64,000 nucleotides of DNA from Solidesulfovibrio sp. Lineage in GTDB: Bacteria > Desulfobacterota > Desulfovibrionia > Desulfovibrionales > Desulfovibrionaceae. Shown here in pieces: positions 9,458 through 19,316 of the stretch. Under the pieces are notes generated by a model. That model did not search any database, was not told where the DNA came from, and was given only the letters and a program-made list of their open reading frames with translations. The stretch is taken from contig NZ_JBCFBA010000008.1 in NCBI RefSeq assembly GCF_038562415.1, positions 78,422-142,421 on the forward strand, given 5' to 3'. A program made the position numbers and the translations under genes. How positions within the stretch are numbered: the stretch's first letter is position 1; each line of letters starts with the position of its first letter.

Positions 9458-11746
9458 TCAGGCGGCCACGGCCCGGCGCAGGGCCTGGTTGGTGCGGTCG
9501 AGCATGTCGCGCAGCGCCCGCGTGTCGGCTTCGGGGGGCGCCTCGCCGGTGCGGGCCAGCCGTTCCAGCCGGGCGGCCGTGTCGCGAAGCCCGGCCGCGC
9601 CCAGGGAGGCGGCGCCGGATTTGAGGGTGTGCATGGCCCGGCCGGCCTCGGCCAGGTCGCCGCGCCGGGTGGCCTCCTCGAAGGCGGCGGCCAGTTCCGG
9701 GGCGCTGTCCAGGAAATCCGAGGCCAGCAGGCGGTAGAGGTCGCGCCGGCCGCCCAGAAGCCGCAGGGCCTCGTCCGGGGCCAGCAGTTCCCCGCCCGGC
9801 CCCGGGCCGGGCGGGGCGGCGTCGGCGATTGTGGCCGCGGCGGCGGGGCGGTCGGCAACGGCGGCCGGCACGGCCAGGGGCCGGGCGCCCACGGCGGCCC
9901 GCATGGCCCGGTGCAGGGCGGCCACGTCGATGGGCTTGGCCAGGACGCCCTCGATCTCCCCGGCCGGCAGCAGGTCCTGGTCCCCGGGCAGGGCGAAGGC
10001 GGTGAGGATGAGGATGGGTGTCCGGCCACGGCCGAGCTCGGTTTCCATCCCCCGCAGTCGGCGCACCACCTGAGCGCCGTCCAGGCCGGGCATCTGCAGG
10101 TCGAGCAGGACCAGGTCGCAGGGTGTTGCGGCGAACACGGAAAGGGCCTCGGCCCCGCCGGCGGCCAGGCGCACCTCGGCCCCGTCCTCGCGCAGGATGT
10201 CGTTAAGAAGGATGCGGTTGACGTTGTGGTCGTCCACGACCAGCACCCGCAGGCCGGCCAGGGCCGGGTCGGGGCCGCCGGGCGGGCCTTGGGTCCGGCC
10301 GGCCGTTTCCTCGGCCGGGGCGCCTTGCCCGCCCACGGCCAGGACGGCGGTGAAGGTGAAGGCGCTGCCCCGGCCCGGGGCGCTGTCCACGGCGATGTCG
10401 CCGCCCATCATCCGGGCCAGCTCCCGGGCGATGGACAGGCCCAGGCCCGAGCCGGCATGGCGCCTGGCCAGGGAATCGTCCACCTGGCTGAAGCACTCGA
10501 AGATGCGGCCCTGGTTTTGCGGGGCGATGCCCACGCCGGTGTCCGAGACCACCGTGCGCAGGCGCACCTGGCGCGGGTCGGCGGTGGGCTGCGCGTCGAC
10601 GTCGAGGCGCACCGCGCCGCGTTCGGTGAATTTGACGGCGTTGCCGAGCAGGTTGGCCAGCACCTGGCGGTAGCGGAAGGCGTCGCCGGTGAGGTTTTGC
10701 GGCACCTGCGGCGCCACGCGCACGGAAAAATCCAGGCCCTTGTCCCGGGCGGTAAAGGCGAAGATGCCGGTGGCCTGTTCCACGGCCCGGCGCGGGGAAA
10801 AGGGGCGCGCCTCCAGTTCCAGCCGGCCCGAATCCAGGCGGGAGACGTCCAGGATGTCGCCGACGATCTCCAGCAGCGACCCGGCGGAGTGGATGACGAG
10901 CCGGGCGTAGCGCTCGGCCCGGGGGCTCAGGTCTTCGCGCAACAGCCGCTCGGACAGGCCGATGATGCCGGTCAGGGGCGTGCGCATGTCGTGGCTCATG
11001 TTGGCCAGGAACCGGCTTTTCATGCGGCTGAGGGCCTCGGCCTTCTCGCGGCGGCGGCTGATCTCGAAGGTGGAGCCGCCAAGGCCCAACAGCCCCACGA
11101 CCCAGATGATGCCGTAGGTGGCGGCCAGGGTGCGCTGGTTGCGCTCGCGCGAGGCCAGCAGCGGCCCGGCCGGCACCGAGACGCTGATGCCGCCCCGCAC
11201 GGACCCGATCGCCAGGCCCGGATGACAGCCCCGGCAGCTCTCCTCGGCCACGAGCGGCGCCAGGAAGCGGAACTGGTCCCCGCCCGGCCGGCCCGGGACG
11301 AGCTCGAAGCGGTCGCCGCCGGGCGGCAGCCCGGTGAGGGCCTCGCGCTCCCAGGCGTCCGGGGCGTTTTCCGGGCGCACGGGCGCAAGGCTGGTGATGC
11401 GGAAGTGCACGCCCGCGCTCTGGGCGGCGATGTCGGCGATCTGCCGGGTCATGTAGGCCGGGTTGATGCGGGCCAGGGTCTCGCCGTTGGCCGCCGTGAG
11501 CACGCGCTCGGCCAGGGGCAGGTGGGGGTTGGGAGCCGCGCCCGCCCCGACGGGCACGAACACCCCGCCATGGGCGGCGTTCCAGGCCCTGGTGGCCAGG
11601 ATTTGTTGGAAGAAGGCCCGGGCCTGGTATTCGGCCAATTCCTGGATGTGGCGGCGCTCGCCGGCCACGTTCCACAAAAAAAGCACCAGCAGCAGCCCCG
11701 TCCACAACAGCCCCAGGAGCACCGGGATCACGATCATCCGTTTCAT
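9458..11746 (-). CDS. Hybrid sensor histidine kinase with periplasmic c-type haem motif
   Basis: A 762-aa sensor. A transmembrane helix at about 5-26 is followed by a periplasmic region resembling DUF3365 (Tll0287-like) with one c-type haem motif, CRGCH, at residues 171-175, then a second helix near 210-228. The cytoplasmic part has HisKA ([10 protein letters not shown]), HATPase_c ([24 protein letters not shown]), a receiver domain ([10 protein letters not shown]) and a C-terminal HPt domain ([13 protein letters not shown]). The phosphorelay His-Asp-His would hand phosphate to the regulator encoded 11 nt downstream. The haem suggests sensing of redox state, nitrite, NO or another small ligand; that is inference. 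Confidence 0.88.
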   Translation of the reverse strand: MKRMIVIPVLLGLLWTGLLLVLFLWNVAGERRHIQELAEYQARAFFQQILATRAWNAAHGGVFVPVGAGAAPNPHLPLAERVLTAANGETLARINPAYMTRQIADIAAQSAGVHFRITSLAPVRPENAPDAWEREALTGLPPGGDRFELVPGRPGGDQFRFLAPLVAEESCRGCHPGLAIGSVRGGISVSVPAGPLLASRERNQRTLAATYGIIWVVGLLGLGGSTFEISRRREKAEALSRMKSRFLANMSHDMRTPLTGIIGLSERLLREDLSPRAERYARLVIHSAGSLLEIVGDILDVSRLDSGRLELEARPFSPRRAVEQATGIFAFTARDKGLDFSVRVAPQVPQNLTGDAFRYRQVLANLLGNAVKFTERGAVRLDVDAQPTADPRQVRLRTVVSDTGVGIAPQNQGRIFECFSQVDDSLARRHAGSGLGLSIARELARMMGGDIAVDSAPGRGSAFTFTAVLAVGGQGAPAEETAGRTQGPPGGPDPALAGLRVLVVDDHNVNRILLNDILREDGAEVRLAAGGAEALSVFAATPCDLVLLDLQMPGLDGAQVVRRLRGMETELGRGRTPILILTAFALPGDQDLLPAGEIEGVLAKPIDVAALHRAMRAAVGARPLAVPAAVADRPAAAATIADAAPPGPGPGGELLAPDEALRLLGGRRDLYRLLASDFLDSAPELAAAFEEATRRGDLAEAGRAMHTLKSGAASLGAAGLRDTAARLERLARTGEAPPEADTRALRDMLDRTNQALRRAVAA

Positions 11747-11814
11747 GGCCCAATCCCCCGTCCCGCCGTGCCCGGCGCCGGGCGGCCGGATGTCACGACA
11801 CGGCGTCAGTCATG

Positions 11815-12675
11815 CTACAATCGCCCGGCCGGGCTTGTCGAGTCCGTTGCGGAAAGTCCCGTGGCCGGCCGGCCGAGGCGAAACCGCAGCGCCCGGCCGG
11901 CCTGGCGGCAGGCGTCCAGGCAGTCGCCGCAGTTGGTGCAGGCGGCCGGCGGGGCCTTGCGCCTGGGGTCGAGGCCCAGGGAGCAGGCGGCCAGGCAGCG
12001 GCGCGCCCCCGGGGGGCAGGTGCAGCGCTTCCCCGCGTAGGCAAGCCCGAGGCCCCACGGCGCCAGGCGGTGGGCCAGGGCGAGGGCCACGGATTGCGGG
12101 CAGACGAACCGGCACCACAGCCGCGCCCCGGCCAGGACCTCGACGCACAGCACCGCCGGCACGGCCAGCAGCGGCAGCCACAAGGCCCCCGCGAGGGCGT
12201 ATTGCCAGAGCCTGGAATAGGCGGCGGGCATGGACACGAGGTTGACAAGCGGCGGCAGGCCCCACAGGCCGACCACGGCCAATCCCGCCCCGGCCAGGAC
12301 GGCGCGCCCGGCCAGGCCGTTTTGGGGAAACCTCCCCGGCCGCACCCGGCCCAGGCGGCGGGCCAGGCCGTGGGCCCATTCGGAAAAAAGCCCGTAGGGG
12401 CAGGCGTAGGCGCAAAACACCGGCCCCAGGACCAGGGCCAGGCCCATGGCCAGCCCGGCGCCAAGCGCCGCCGGCCAGGCGATGCCCCGGGCCGAGGCCG
12501 CCACCTGGGCGGCGGCCAGCGGATCGCCCAGCGGCAGGCCCAGGATGTCCAGGGCCAGGAAATTGCCGCTTATCCAGTTGACGCCCGCGGCGTTGGCCAG
12601 GGGCACGGCGGCCATGACCAGGGCGACGCCGATCTGGACGGCGCGCCGCACGGCGCGAAGGGGCGGGCGCGTCAC
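11815..12675 (-). CDS. napH: NapH membrane iron-sulfur quinol dehydrogenase subunit
   Basis: About 286 aa, close to the usual NapH length. It has four or five transmembrane helices, two cytoplasmic CxxxCP motifs (CAYACPYG and CRFVCP) and C-terminal ferredoxin-type cysteines (CTNCGDCLDAC) after another cysteine cluster. With NapG it passes electrons from menaquinol towards NapA. The GTG start overlaps the napG stop by 4 nt (GTGA). The open frame extends upstream antiparallel to napG and is not used. Confidence 0.9.
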   Translation of the reverse strand: MTRPPLRAVRRAVQIGVALVMAAVPLANAAGVNWISGNFLALDILGLPLGDPLAAAQVAASARGIAWPAALGAGLAMGLALVLGPVFCAYACPYGLFSEWAHGLARRLGRVRPGRFPQNGLAGRAVLAGAGLAVVGLWGLPPLVNLVSMPAAYSRLWQYALAGALWLPLLAVPAVLCVEVLAGARLWCRFVCPQSVALALAHRLAPWGLGLAYAGKRCTCPPGARRCLAACSLGLDPRRKAPPAACTNCGDCLDACRQAGRALRFRLGRPATGLSATDSTSPAGRL

Positions 12676-13169
12676 GGCGTCCCTCCGCCCGCGCCCGGGG
12701 GCAGGGCCGCCCGGGGCAGGGTCACGATGGCCTGGCGGGGACAGACGCTCTCGCACACGCCGCAGCCCACGCAGGCGTCGGTCACCACCGGAAACATCCC
12801 CAGGTCCATGATCAGGGCCGTGTTGCGCAGCGGGCATTTTTCGTGGCAGGTCTTGCACAGGATCGATCCCTCGTAGGTGGAGCAGCGCGCCTTGTCGAGC
12901 CAGGCCCGGCCCATGCCCGCCTTGGCCATCTCGGTCACGGGGCGAAGCGCCCCGGTGGGGCAGGCCGGCGGGCAGCGCATGCACAGCCAGCACGGCGTAC
13001 GGCGCGGGTCGATGCGTGGCGTGCCGCAGGTGCGCGGGTCGAAGCCGGCCTCGAGGAAGATGCTGCCGAAGGGGCACAGCTGGGCGCAGCGGCCGCACTG
13101 GAGGCAGCGCCGCAGGAATTCGGCTTCGTCGCGGGCCCCGGGCGGCCGCAGCAGGTGTCCGTCGGACAT
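12672..13169 (-). CDS. napG: NapG-like ferredoxin lacking a Tat leader
   Basis: A 165-aa protein with four [4Fe-4S] motifs: CLQCGRCAQLCP, CWLCMRCPPACP, CKTCHEKCP and CVGCGVCESVCP. Internal phrases such as GTPRIDPRRTPC and the CSTYEGSILC segment are NapG-like, but the length is that of NapF and there is no twin-arginine leader. An in-frame TAG lies about 11 codons upstream of the ATG, so no leader can be added. It is coupled to napH by a GTGA overlap. Either export uses a partner, or this subunit works on the cytoplasmic side. Confidence 0.82.
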   Translation of the reverse strand: MSDGHLLRPPGARDEAEFLRRCLQCGRCAQLCPFGSIFLEAGFDPRTCGTPRIDPRRTPCWLCMRCPPACPTGALRPVTEMAKAGMGRAWLDKARCSTYEGSILCKTCHEKCPLRNTALIMDLGMFPVVTDACVGCGVCESVCPRQAIVTLPRAALPPGAGGGTP

Positions 13170-13199
13170 GTCCCTCCCTTTTTCGGCCGCGCCGGCAGT

Positions 13200-13463
13200 C
13201 TAGGCCCGTTCGCGCGGCGTCTCGGGCCGCGCCATTTCGTCCTCCAGGCTCAGGTAGGCGGCGGCCACGGCCACCACTCCCGGCGTGGTTCGGATGGCCC
13301 GTTCCACGGCGGGCAGCTCGTCGCTTGGCCGTTCGATGACCACCACCAGGTCCGGCGAGCCCTCCCAGGGCAGGACCGTGGCGTCGGGGCGGCGCGACAG
13401 GGCGTCCTTGACGCCGGCGAGGCCGTCCTTGCTCGTTTGCACGATGAAACTGGCCACGGCCAT
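13200..13463 (-). CDS. napD: NapD, chaperone for the NapA Tat signal
   Basis: An 87-aa cytoplasmic protein of the NapD family, opening with MAVASFIVQTSKDGLAGVKD and containing a ferredoxin-like beta-alpha-beta pattern. NapD binds the twin-arginine signal of NapA and holds it until cofactor insertion is complete. It sits 25 nt after the chemoreceptor gene and 30 nt before napG, so napA and its chaperone are separated here by a 2.1-kb gene. Confidence 0.9.
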   Translation of the reverse strand: MAVASFIVQTSKDGLAGVKDALSRRPDATVLPWEGSPDLVVVIERPSDELPAVERAIRTTPGVVAVAAAYLSLEDEMARPETPRERA

Positions 13464-13488
13464 GGGGATATCCTCCGTTGGGGCGGCC

Positions 13489-15633
13489 TCAGGCCGCCAT
13501 GGCGGCCGGAAGCGCGGACGGGCCGCCGCCTTGGCGCATGTCCGCGATGAGCGTTTCCAGGATGCCGGCCTGGTCCGTCAGCTCGCCAAGGACCCTTTCC
13601 GAGCGCGCCATGGCTTCGGAGGTCTCGGCGGCGATCCGGTTGATGGCCGCGAGGCTGTGATGGATCGTTTCGCTCGCGGCGGACTGCTGCTCCGAGGCGG
13701 TGGCGATGGAGCGCACCTGGTCGGTGGTGGCCTCGGCCAGGGAGACGATTTCGCGAAGGGACGCGCCGGAATGGCCGGCCAGGCCGGTGACCGCCTCGAT
13801 GGTCGTGGCGGAGCGTTCCACATGGTCGATATTCTTCTTGGTCCCGGCCTGGATGCCCCGGATGGCCGCGCCCACTTCCTTGGTGGCGGTCATGGTCTTT
13901 TCGGCGAGCTTTCGCACCTCGTCGGCGACCACGGCGAAGCCCCGGCCGGCCTCGCCGGCCCTGGCCGCCTCGATGGCGGCGTTGAGCGCCAGGAGGTTGG
14001 TCTGGTCGGCGATGTCGGAGATGACGTCGAGGATCTGGCCGATGCCCTGGGCCTGGCTGCCGAGCGTTCCCATGTCGCTCTTCATTTCCTGGGACTGGCG
14101 CTGGACCTGGCCGATGCCGGACACGACCTCGCCCACGGCCCGCGCGCCGTCCGAGGCCCTGGCCCGGGCCTGCTCGGCGGTTTGGACGGCGCTGGCGGCG
14201 TTGGCGGCGACCTCGAGCACGGTGGCGTTCATCTGCTCCATGGCCGTGGCCGTTTCGCCGATGCGCCGGGCCTGGCCCTCGGCCCCCCGGCCCGACAGGT
14301 CGATCTGCTCGGCCAGCTGGGCCAGGGCGGCGGCCATTTTTTCCGCCACGGACCGGATCCTGTCGGCGGCGTGGGCCAGGCTTTCCGCCCGCGCCTCGGC
14401 CTCCCGGCCGGCGGCCTCGGCGGACAGGCGGCACGTTTCCGCCGCCTCCCCCCGCTCCTGGGCCAGGGCGAACTGGTCGCGCGCCTTGTCGATCTGCTCC
14501 GTAAGCCGCCCGACCATGGCCCGCAGGGCCACGGCCAGGCCGCCGATCTCGTCGGTCTGGTCCACGTCCAGGCTGGCGTCCAGGTTGCCCCGGCTGACCT
14601 TCTCGGCGAAGTCGAGGGTGCGGCGCAGCGGCCGGGCCACGGCGAGGCAGATCCGCCGGCCGATGGTCGCGGTGACCAGGGCGATGAGCACGGCGCTGGC
14701 GCCCATGACGAGCAGGGAGCGCCTGGCGTTTTGCAGCAGGGCGGCGACCTGCCCGCCGGTGGCCTCGTCCCAGGCCTGTTCCACCTGCATCATGAGGTCG
14801 ATGCGCCTGGTCGCGGCGGCGAACCAGGCGGCCGGGTCCACGTCCAGGCGCGGCTTGTCCGAGTTGGCGAAGGCGAGTTCGCGAAAGCGCTCCACCTCGG
14901 CGTCGGCGTGCTTGAGCTTGTCGTCAAGCAGCGCCCGGGCCTGCTGGCCGCCCATGTCGGCAAACGAGCGCAGGTAGGTGTCCTGGGCGCTCACCCGCAC
15001 GAGCCAGTCCCGGTAGAGCTGCTTGCTGAACGTGCCGGCGGCGAAGGCGCCGTTTAGGCTGGCGCGCTCCTGGCCGGCGATCTCCTTGCCGCGCATGAGC
15101 TGGAGGATCGAGGCGCACGGCAGGCTCATGCCCGTGCCGCTGGCCAGGGCCATGCCCTGGGAAACGCCGTCGAGCATGCTGGCGATGCAGGCGTTGTAGC
15201 TGGCGATGACCTTGAGGGCGTCGAAGCGCAGTTCGGCCACGGCCGCCCGGGTGGCGGCCAGCTCGCCGAGCCGGGCCAGCATCGGCGCGAAGAGGGTTTG
15301 GAACCGGGCGTCCGCCTGTCCGTCCACGGCCCGCATGACGGCTTCGAGCCTGGCGCGGGCGGCGTCGCCGAGCGTTTTTTGCGCTTCGAGCTCCTGGCGG
15401 AAGCGCGCGCCCTGGCTGCTGACGTAGCCCGAGGACAGGCCGCGTTCCTTTTGCAGTTCGTGCACGAGTTCCCCGATCGATTGCGTCACGCGCAGCAGGC
15501 GCTCGGTTTGGGTGAGCCGGCGAAGGGCCTGCCAGCGGCCGTAGCTTTCCGTGGCGGCGTAGAACAGGAACGCGGCCATGGGCAGGGCGAGCAACAAGCC
15601 GAGCTTGCTGGACATCTTTAAATTCGCAAGCAT
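13489..15633 (-). CDS. Methyl-accepting chemotaxis protein with NIT-type nitrate/nitrite-sensing domain
   Basis: A 714-aa chemoreceptor. A transmembrane helix at about 9-28 is followed by a periplasmic helical region beginning [19 protein letters not shown], the hallmark of NIT domains that sense nitrate and nitrite, and ending near residue 300. A second membrane helix near 313-333, a HAMP domain ([19 protein letters not shown]) and an MCP signalling domain with tip [19 protein letters not shown] follow. It lies between napA (42 nt) and napD (25 nt) on the same strand, so the receptor is probably co-expressed with nitrate reductase and steers cells towards nitrate. No C-terminal CheR-binding pentapeptide is seen. 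Confidence 0.88.
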   Translation of the reverse strand: MLANLKMSSKLGLLLALPMAAFLFYAATESYGRWQALRRLTQTERLLRVTQSIGELVHELQKERGLSSGYVSSQGARFRQELEAQKTLGDAARARLEAVMRAVDGQADARFQTLFAPMLARLGELAATRAAVAELRFDALKVIASYNACIASMLDGVSQGMALASGTGMSLPCASILQLMRGKEIAGQERASLNGAFAAGTFSKQLYRDWLVRVSAQDTYLRSFADMGGQQARALLDDKLKHADAEVERFRELAFANSDKPRLDVDPAAWFAAATRRIDLMMQVEQAWDEATGGQVAALLQNARRSLLVMGASAVLIALVTATIGRRICLAVARPLRRTLDFAEKVSRGNLDASLDVDQTDEIGGLAVALRAMVGRLTEQIDKARDQFALAQERGEAAETCRLSAEAAGREAEARAESLAHAADRIRSVAEKMAAALAQLAEQIDLSGRGAEGQARRIGETATAMEQMNATVLEVAANAASAVQTAEQARARASDGARAVGEVVSGIGQVQRQSQEMKSDMGTLGSQAQGIGQILDVISDIADQTNLLALNAAIEAARAGEAGRGFAVVADEVRKLAEKTMTATKEVGAAIRGIQAGTKKNIDHVERSATTIEAVTGLAGHSGASLREIVSLAEATTDQVRSIATASEQQSAASETIHHSLAAINRIAAETSEAMARSERVLGELTDQAGILETLIADMRQGGGPSALPAAMAA

Positions 15634-15675
15634 GTTGGCCCCTTCGGGGAGAACCCCGACGTTCGTGTCCGGTCG

Positions 15676-17934
15676 TTACACCTTCGTCACCCTGGCGGCG
15701 CAGATCTTGAATTCCGGTTGCTTGGAAATGTCGTCCACGGCGTCCACGGTGAGTTCGTTGACGAGCTTTTTGGCGTCGTAAAAGGGCGTGAACACCAGCC
15801 CCGGCCGGCAGACCTCGCCCACCCGGGCCGGCAGGCTGACACTGCCCCGCCGGGTCTCCAGGCGCACGGCGTCGCCGTTGGCGATGCCGAGCCGCTTGGC
15901 GTCCTCCTGGTTGACCTCGACGAAAGCCGCGGGGAAGGCCTTGTGGATTTCCGGCACCTTGCCGGTCATGGTGCCGGTGTGCCACTGGTCGATGACCCGG
16001 CCGGTGGTCAGCACGAAGGGATAGTCGGCGTCGGGCGGCTCGGCGGCGGGCTTGTGGGGTCGCAGCCACATGATGGCCTTGCCGCCGGGGTTGCCGTAGA
16101 AAACGAACTTGTCGGGGTGGTCGGGGGGGATGTTGGGGTCCTCGCCCCGGGCGTAGCGGATCTTCGTGCCCGGATGGTCTTCCGTGGGGCAGGGCCACAA
16201 AAGCCCCGAGGTCTTGCGCAGCCGTTCCCGCGTCATGCCCTTGAAGTTGTAGGCCGAGTGGCTGGAGACCTCGCGCCATTCGTCCCAGACCTCGGCGGCG
16301 TTGGCAAAGGGCACGAGCTTGGGGTCCACGCCCAGGCGCAGGGCCAGGTCCACCAGGATGTTGACGCTGGGGCGGGCCTCCCCGGGCGGGTCCACGGCCT
16401 TTTCGATGAGGGCGTAGCGCCGCTCGCCGCAGCCGTAGACGCCGTCGCGCTCGCACCAGAAGGCGGCCGGGAAGACCACGTCGGCGTACTTGAGGGTCTC
16501 GGCGTCGCCGAAGGCCTCGATGACGGCCAGAAACTTGGTGTCCTTTTTCAGGTTGGCGGCATATTTGCGCACGTTGGGCAGGCTCTGGGCCGGGTTGGTG
16601 CACAGCACCAGCATGGCTTTGACGGAATCGCCCAGCGCCCCGAACATGGCCGTGGTGAAAAGCCCGGGTTCCGGGGCCAGGCTGTCCTGGGGAATATCCC
16701 AGATCTTTTCCATCTCGTTGCGGTGGGCCTTGTTGGCGATGACCCGGCCCCCCGGCAGGAGGTGGGCCAGGGAGCCGGTATCGCGCACGCCGCCGCAGGC
16801 ATTGGGCTGGCCGGTGAGTGAAAAGCTGGTGGAGCCGGGCTTGCAGATTTTTCCCGTCAACAGATGCAGGTTGTGCACCAGGTTGTTGGCCCAGACCCCC
16901 TGGATGCGCTGGTTGAGCCCCATGCACCACAGGGACATGGTGGCGGCGGACGACGCGAAGCATTTCGCCGCCGCCACGATGGAGGCTGCCGGCACGCCGG
17001 TGATCGCCGCCGCCTTCTCGGGCGTGTAGCCGGCCACGAAGGCCCGGTACTCGTCGAAGGTCCTGTCCTCGGGCTTGCCGTCGACCATCTGCCGGAACAC
17101 CGTGTACTTGCCGTGGAAGCGCGGGTCGTCCATCTCCTCGGCGATGATGACGTGGGCCATGGCGTTTAAAAGCGCCAGGTCCGTGCCCGGGACGATGGCC
17201 AGGTGCAGGTCGGCGATGCGGGCGGTGTTGGTGAGCCGGGGATCGACGACGATGACCTTGACGTTGGGGTCGGCCTGCTTGCGGGCGGCCAGGCGGCGAA
17301 ACAGCACCGGATGGCACTCGGAGGTGTTGGAGCCGATGACGAAAAAGCAGGTGGCGGCGTCCATGTCCTCGTAGCAGCCCATGGGCTCGTCCTTGCCGAA
17401 GGTGGTGACGTAGCCGCCCACGGCCGAGGCCATGCACAGGCGCGGGTTGCCGTCCACGTTGTTGGACTTAAGCCCCGCCTTGAAGATCTTGTTGGCCAGG
17501 TAGGACTCCTCGGTGAGCGCCTGGCCCGAGCCGTAGTAGGCCACGGCCTTGGGGCCGTGCTTGTCCAGCACCTCTTTGAAGCGCGCGGCCGTGAGCCCCA
17601 GGGCCTCGTCCCAGGAGGCCGGGGTCAGTTGGCCGTTTTTGCGGACAAGGGGCCTGGTCAGGCGGTCCGGGGCGTTGACCACGGCCGGCAGCAGCGCCCC
17701 CTTGAGGCATAAAAGGCCCTTGTTGTGGTTGTTGGGGTCGCCCTTGACCATGACCACCTTGCCGTCGCGCACGCCCACCATGACTCCGCAGCCCGTGCCG
17801 CAGTAGCGGCACACGCCCTTGACCCAGGTCTGCGGCCCATCGGGCGGCGCGGCCGTGGCGCGCGCGGGGTCAAGGAGCATGAATGCGGCCATCGCAGCGG
17901 AATACTTTATGAATTCTCTTCGGTTCAGCGCCAT
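15676..17934 (-). CDS. napA: Periplasmic nitrate reductase catalytic subunit NapA
   Basis: Reduces nitrate to nitrite in the periplasm. The 752-aa protein has a Tat signal (NRREFIKYSAAMAAF), [4Fe-4S] ligands Cys42, Cys45, Cys49 and Cys76, and the molybdenum ligand Cys167 in NPRLCMASA, followed by bis-MGD domains. Length and sequence match the monomeric Desulfovibrio-type enzyme, and no napB is present; NapM and NapC are the likely electron donors. It begins 30 nt after napM. Confidence 0.96.
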   Translation of the reverse strand: MALNRREFIKYSAAMAAFMLLDPARATAAPPDGPQTWVKGVCRYCGTGCGVMVGVRDGKVVMVKGDPNNHNKGLLCLKGALLPAVVNAPDRLTRPLVRKNGQLTPASWDEALGLTAARFKEVLDKHGPKAVAYYGSGQALTEESYLANKIFKAGLKSNNVDGNPRLCMASAVGGYVTTFGKDEPMGCYEDMDAATCFFVIGSNTSECHPVLFRRLAARKQADPNVKVIVVDPRLTNTARIADLHLAIVPGTDLALLNAMAHVIIAEEMDDPRFHGKYTVFRQMVDGKPEDRTFDEYRAFVAGYTPEKAAAITGVPAASIVAAAKCFASSAATMSLWCMGLNQRIQGVWANNLVHNLHLLTGKICKPGSTSFSLTGQPNACGGVRDTGSLAHLLPGGRVIANKAHRNEMEKIWDIPQDSLAPEPGLFTTAMFGALGDSVKAMLVLCTNPAQSLPNVRKYAANLKKDTKFLAVIEAFGDAETLKYADVVFPAAFWCERDGVYGCGERRYALIEKAVDPPGEARPSVNILVDLALRLGVDPKLVPFANAAEVWDEWREVSSHSAYNFKGMTRERLRKTSGLLWPCPTEDHPGTKIRYARGEDPNIPPDHPDKFVFYGNPGGKAIMWLRPHKPAAEPPDADYPFVLTTGRVIDQWHTGTMTGKVPEIHKAFPAAFVEVNQEDAKRLGIANGDAVRLETRRGSVSLPARVGEVCRPGLVFTPFYDAKKLVNELTVDAVDDISKQPEFKICAARVTKV

Positions 17935-17964
17935 GGCGCTCCTCCTTGGCCCGACGGGCGGGCG

Positions 17965-18414
17965 CTATTCGGCTTTTTCCTTGGACACGGACTTGGCGTA
18001 GGTGTCGTGGTGCAGGGAATTGGTGTGGAAGCCGTGGCAGCCGTCGCAGCCGTCGCGCACGCCGAACTTCTCGGCCATGCGCTCCATGGCCGGGGCATGG
18101 CAGCGCTGGCAGGCCACCGCGGCGCTGGGCGTGGCGGAAAAGGGCACCGAACCCTTGCCGTCGGGCAGGCCGTGGCAGACGTAGCACTTGACCAGCAGCA
18201 TGCCGTGTTTGCTCTCGAACCAGTCCTGGGCCACCTTGGGCGTGGCCTTTTTGTGGCAGGCCAGGCAGTCGCCGGCCTCGTCGGTGACCTCGCCGTGGCG
18301 GACCTTGGCCCCCTCGCAGCGGGTGCCGGTAAAACCCAGGCTCAGGTAGGAGAAGTAGGCCACGACCAGGGCGGAAAAGCCCAGCAGGGCGAGCAGCCAG
18401 GTGCGCTTTTTCAT
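17965..18414 (-). CDS. napM: NapM, periplasmic tetrahaem c-type cytochrome
   Basis: A 149-aa cytochrome with an N-terminal signal-anchor (KKRTWLLALLGFSALVVAYF) and four haem motifs: CLACH, CYVCH, CQRCH and CDGCH. NapM occurs between napC and napA in the nap cluster of Desulfovibrio desulfuricans and is thought to deliver electrons to the monomeric NapA in place of NapB. Gene order here is the same. Confidence 0.88.
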   Translation of the reverse strand: MKKRTWLLALLGFSALVVAYFSYLSLGFTGTRCEGAKVRHGEVTDEAGDCLACHKKATPKVAQDWFESKHGMLLVKCYVCHGLPDGKGSVPFSATPSAAVACQRCHAPAMERMAEKFGVRDGCDGCHGFHTNSLHHDTYAKSVSKEKAE

Positions 18415-18441
18415 GACGGGTTCCTCGCGGGCCGGCCCGGG

Positions 18442-19002
18442 CTATTCCCCGGCCAGGGGGAGTTTGGCGGCGAAGGCGGCGTTGACCACGTAGCGCCGGT
18501 CGAAAACGGGCAGGTGGGCCATGTTGGCGTGGCAGCCGGCGCAGGTGCGCCGGGCGTTGCCGTCCTTGCCGAGCCAGGCGTCGTGGGCTTTTTTGCCCTC
18601 GGGGCTCAGGGGCTCGCCCTTGACGTTTTTGGCCAGGTCGGCGTGGCAGGCCAGGCAGTTGGCGTCGGCCACGAAGCGCCGGGCCACGGCCTGCATGGCC
18701 CGGCGGTCCAGGTCCTCGGTGTCGCCCAGCAGGTGGGCGGCGGCGTCGCGCACGCCGAGGTAGGACTTCACCATGAAGTAATCCAGGCCATACCCCGGGG
18801 GCATGTGGCACTGGACGCAGGCAATGGGCTTCTTGTCCTTGTCCACGGCATGGGCGGAACGTTTGAGTTCGAAGCCGTGCGTCTCCATCTCGTGGCAGGA
18901 AAGGCAGAATTCCGTGGTGGACGTCTTTTCCACGGCCTGCATGCCGCCAAGGGCCAGCAGAACCGTCAGGCAGACGATCGTCACGATCGCGGTCTTTTTC
19001 AT
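18442..19002 (-). CDS. napC: NapC/NirT-family membrane-anchored tetrahaem cytochrome
   Basis: A 186-aa quinol-oxidising cytochrome with one N-terminal membrane anchor (IVTIVCLTVLLALGGM) and four haem motifs: CLSCH, CVQCH, CLACH and CAGCH. The ATG at 19002 has GGGAAG upstream and begins the anchor; the frame continues upstream through the promoter region and is not coding there. First gene of the nap block, 60 nt downstream of a near-consensus sigma-54 promoter. Confidence 0.92.
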   Translation of the reverse strand: MKKTAIVTIVCLTVLLALGGMQAVEKTSTTEFCLSCHEMETHGFELKRSAHAVDKDKKPIACVQCHMPPGYGLDYFMVKSYLGVRDAAAHLLGDTEDLDRRAMQAVARRFVADANCLACHADLAKNVKGEPLSPEGKKAHDAWLGKDGNARRTCAGCHANMAHLPVFDRRYVVNAAFAAKLPLAGE

Positions 19003-19061
19003 GGATACTTCCCGCTTTTCCTTTGAAGAAACGGCCTTGCCGCCGGATATCCCAGTCAAAA

Positions 19062-19077
19062 AGCAAGAGACATGCCA
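19062..19077 (-). promoter_or_regulatory. Sigma-54 promoter of the nap operon
   Basis: On the minus strand TGGCATGTCTCTTGCT: the -24 GG and -12 GC are separated by exactly 10 nt, and 10 of the 12 constrained consensus positions (TGGCAYG-N4-TTGCW) are met. It points at napC, with its -12 element 61 nt from the ATG. Confidence 0.8.
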
Positions 19078-19140
19078 TTGCCCGCCCCGGCCGAAAGCCC
19101 GGGAATCGCGGCATTGCCGGGTTGGCGTGACCGTCCGGGG

Positions 19141-19178
19141 TGTCCGGTTTTCCTGACGCCTGTCAGGAAAATCCGACA
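19141..19178. promoter_or_regulatory. Palindrome between nap and nrf promoters, candidate enhancer site
   Basis: Arms of 17 bp with two mismatches around GCCT; the inner 10 bp (TTTTCCTGAC / GTCAGGAAAA) are perfect. It lies 65-100 nt upstream of the nap sigma-54 promoter and 140-175 nt upstream of the nrf one, the usual range for enhancer-binding proteins. It may be the site of the response regulator encoded at 8055-9446. Confidence 0.6.
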
Positions 19179-19316
19179 GCGTCCGGTGGATATGACAGGT
19201 CGCGACGGCCGCGGCCGGGCCGCCCCGGCGCCGGGCGGGAGCGGACAGGCTCGGGAAAGGCTTGCCCCAGGCCCTCGTGCCCCTTCTTTCGCGGACCGAG
19301 GCCGCCCCGGCCCGGG

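Noticed and set aside
12672-13169. Calling this gene napF
   Set aside because: Length and lack of leader resemble NapF, but the cluster spacing, the GTP...RRTPC segment and coupling to napH are NapG-like.
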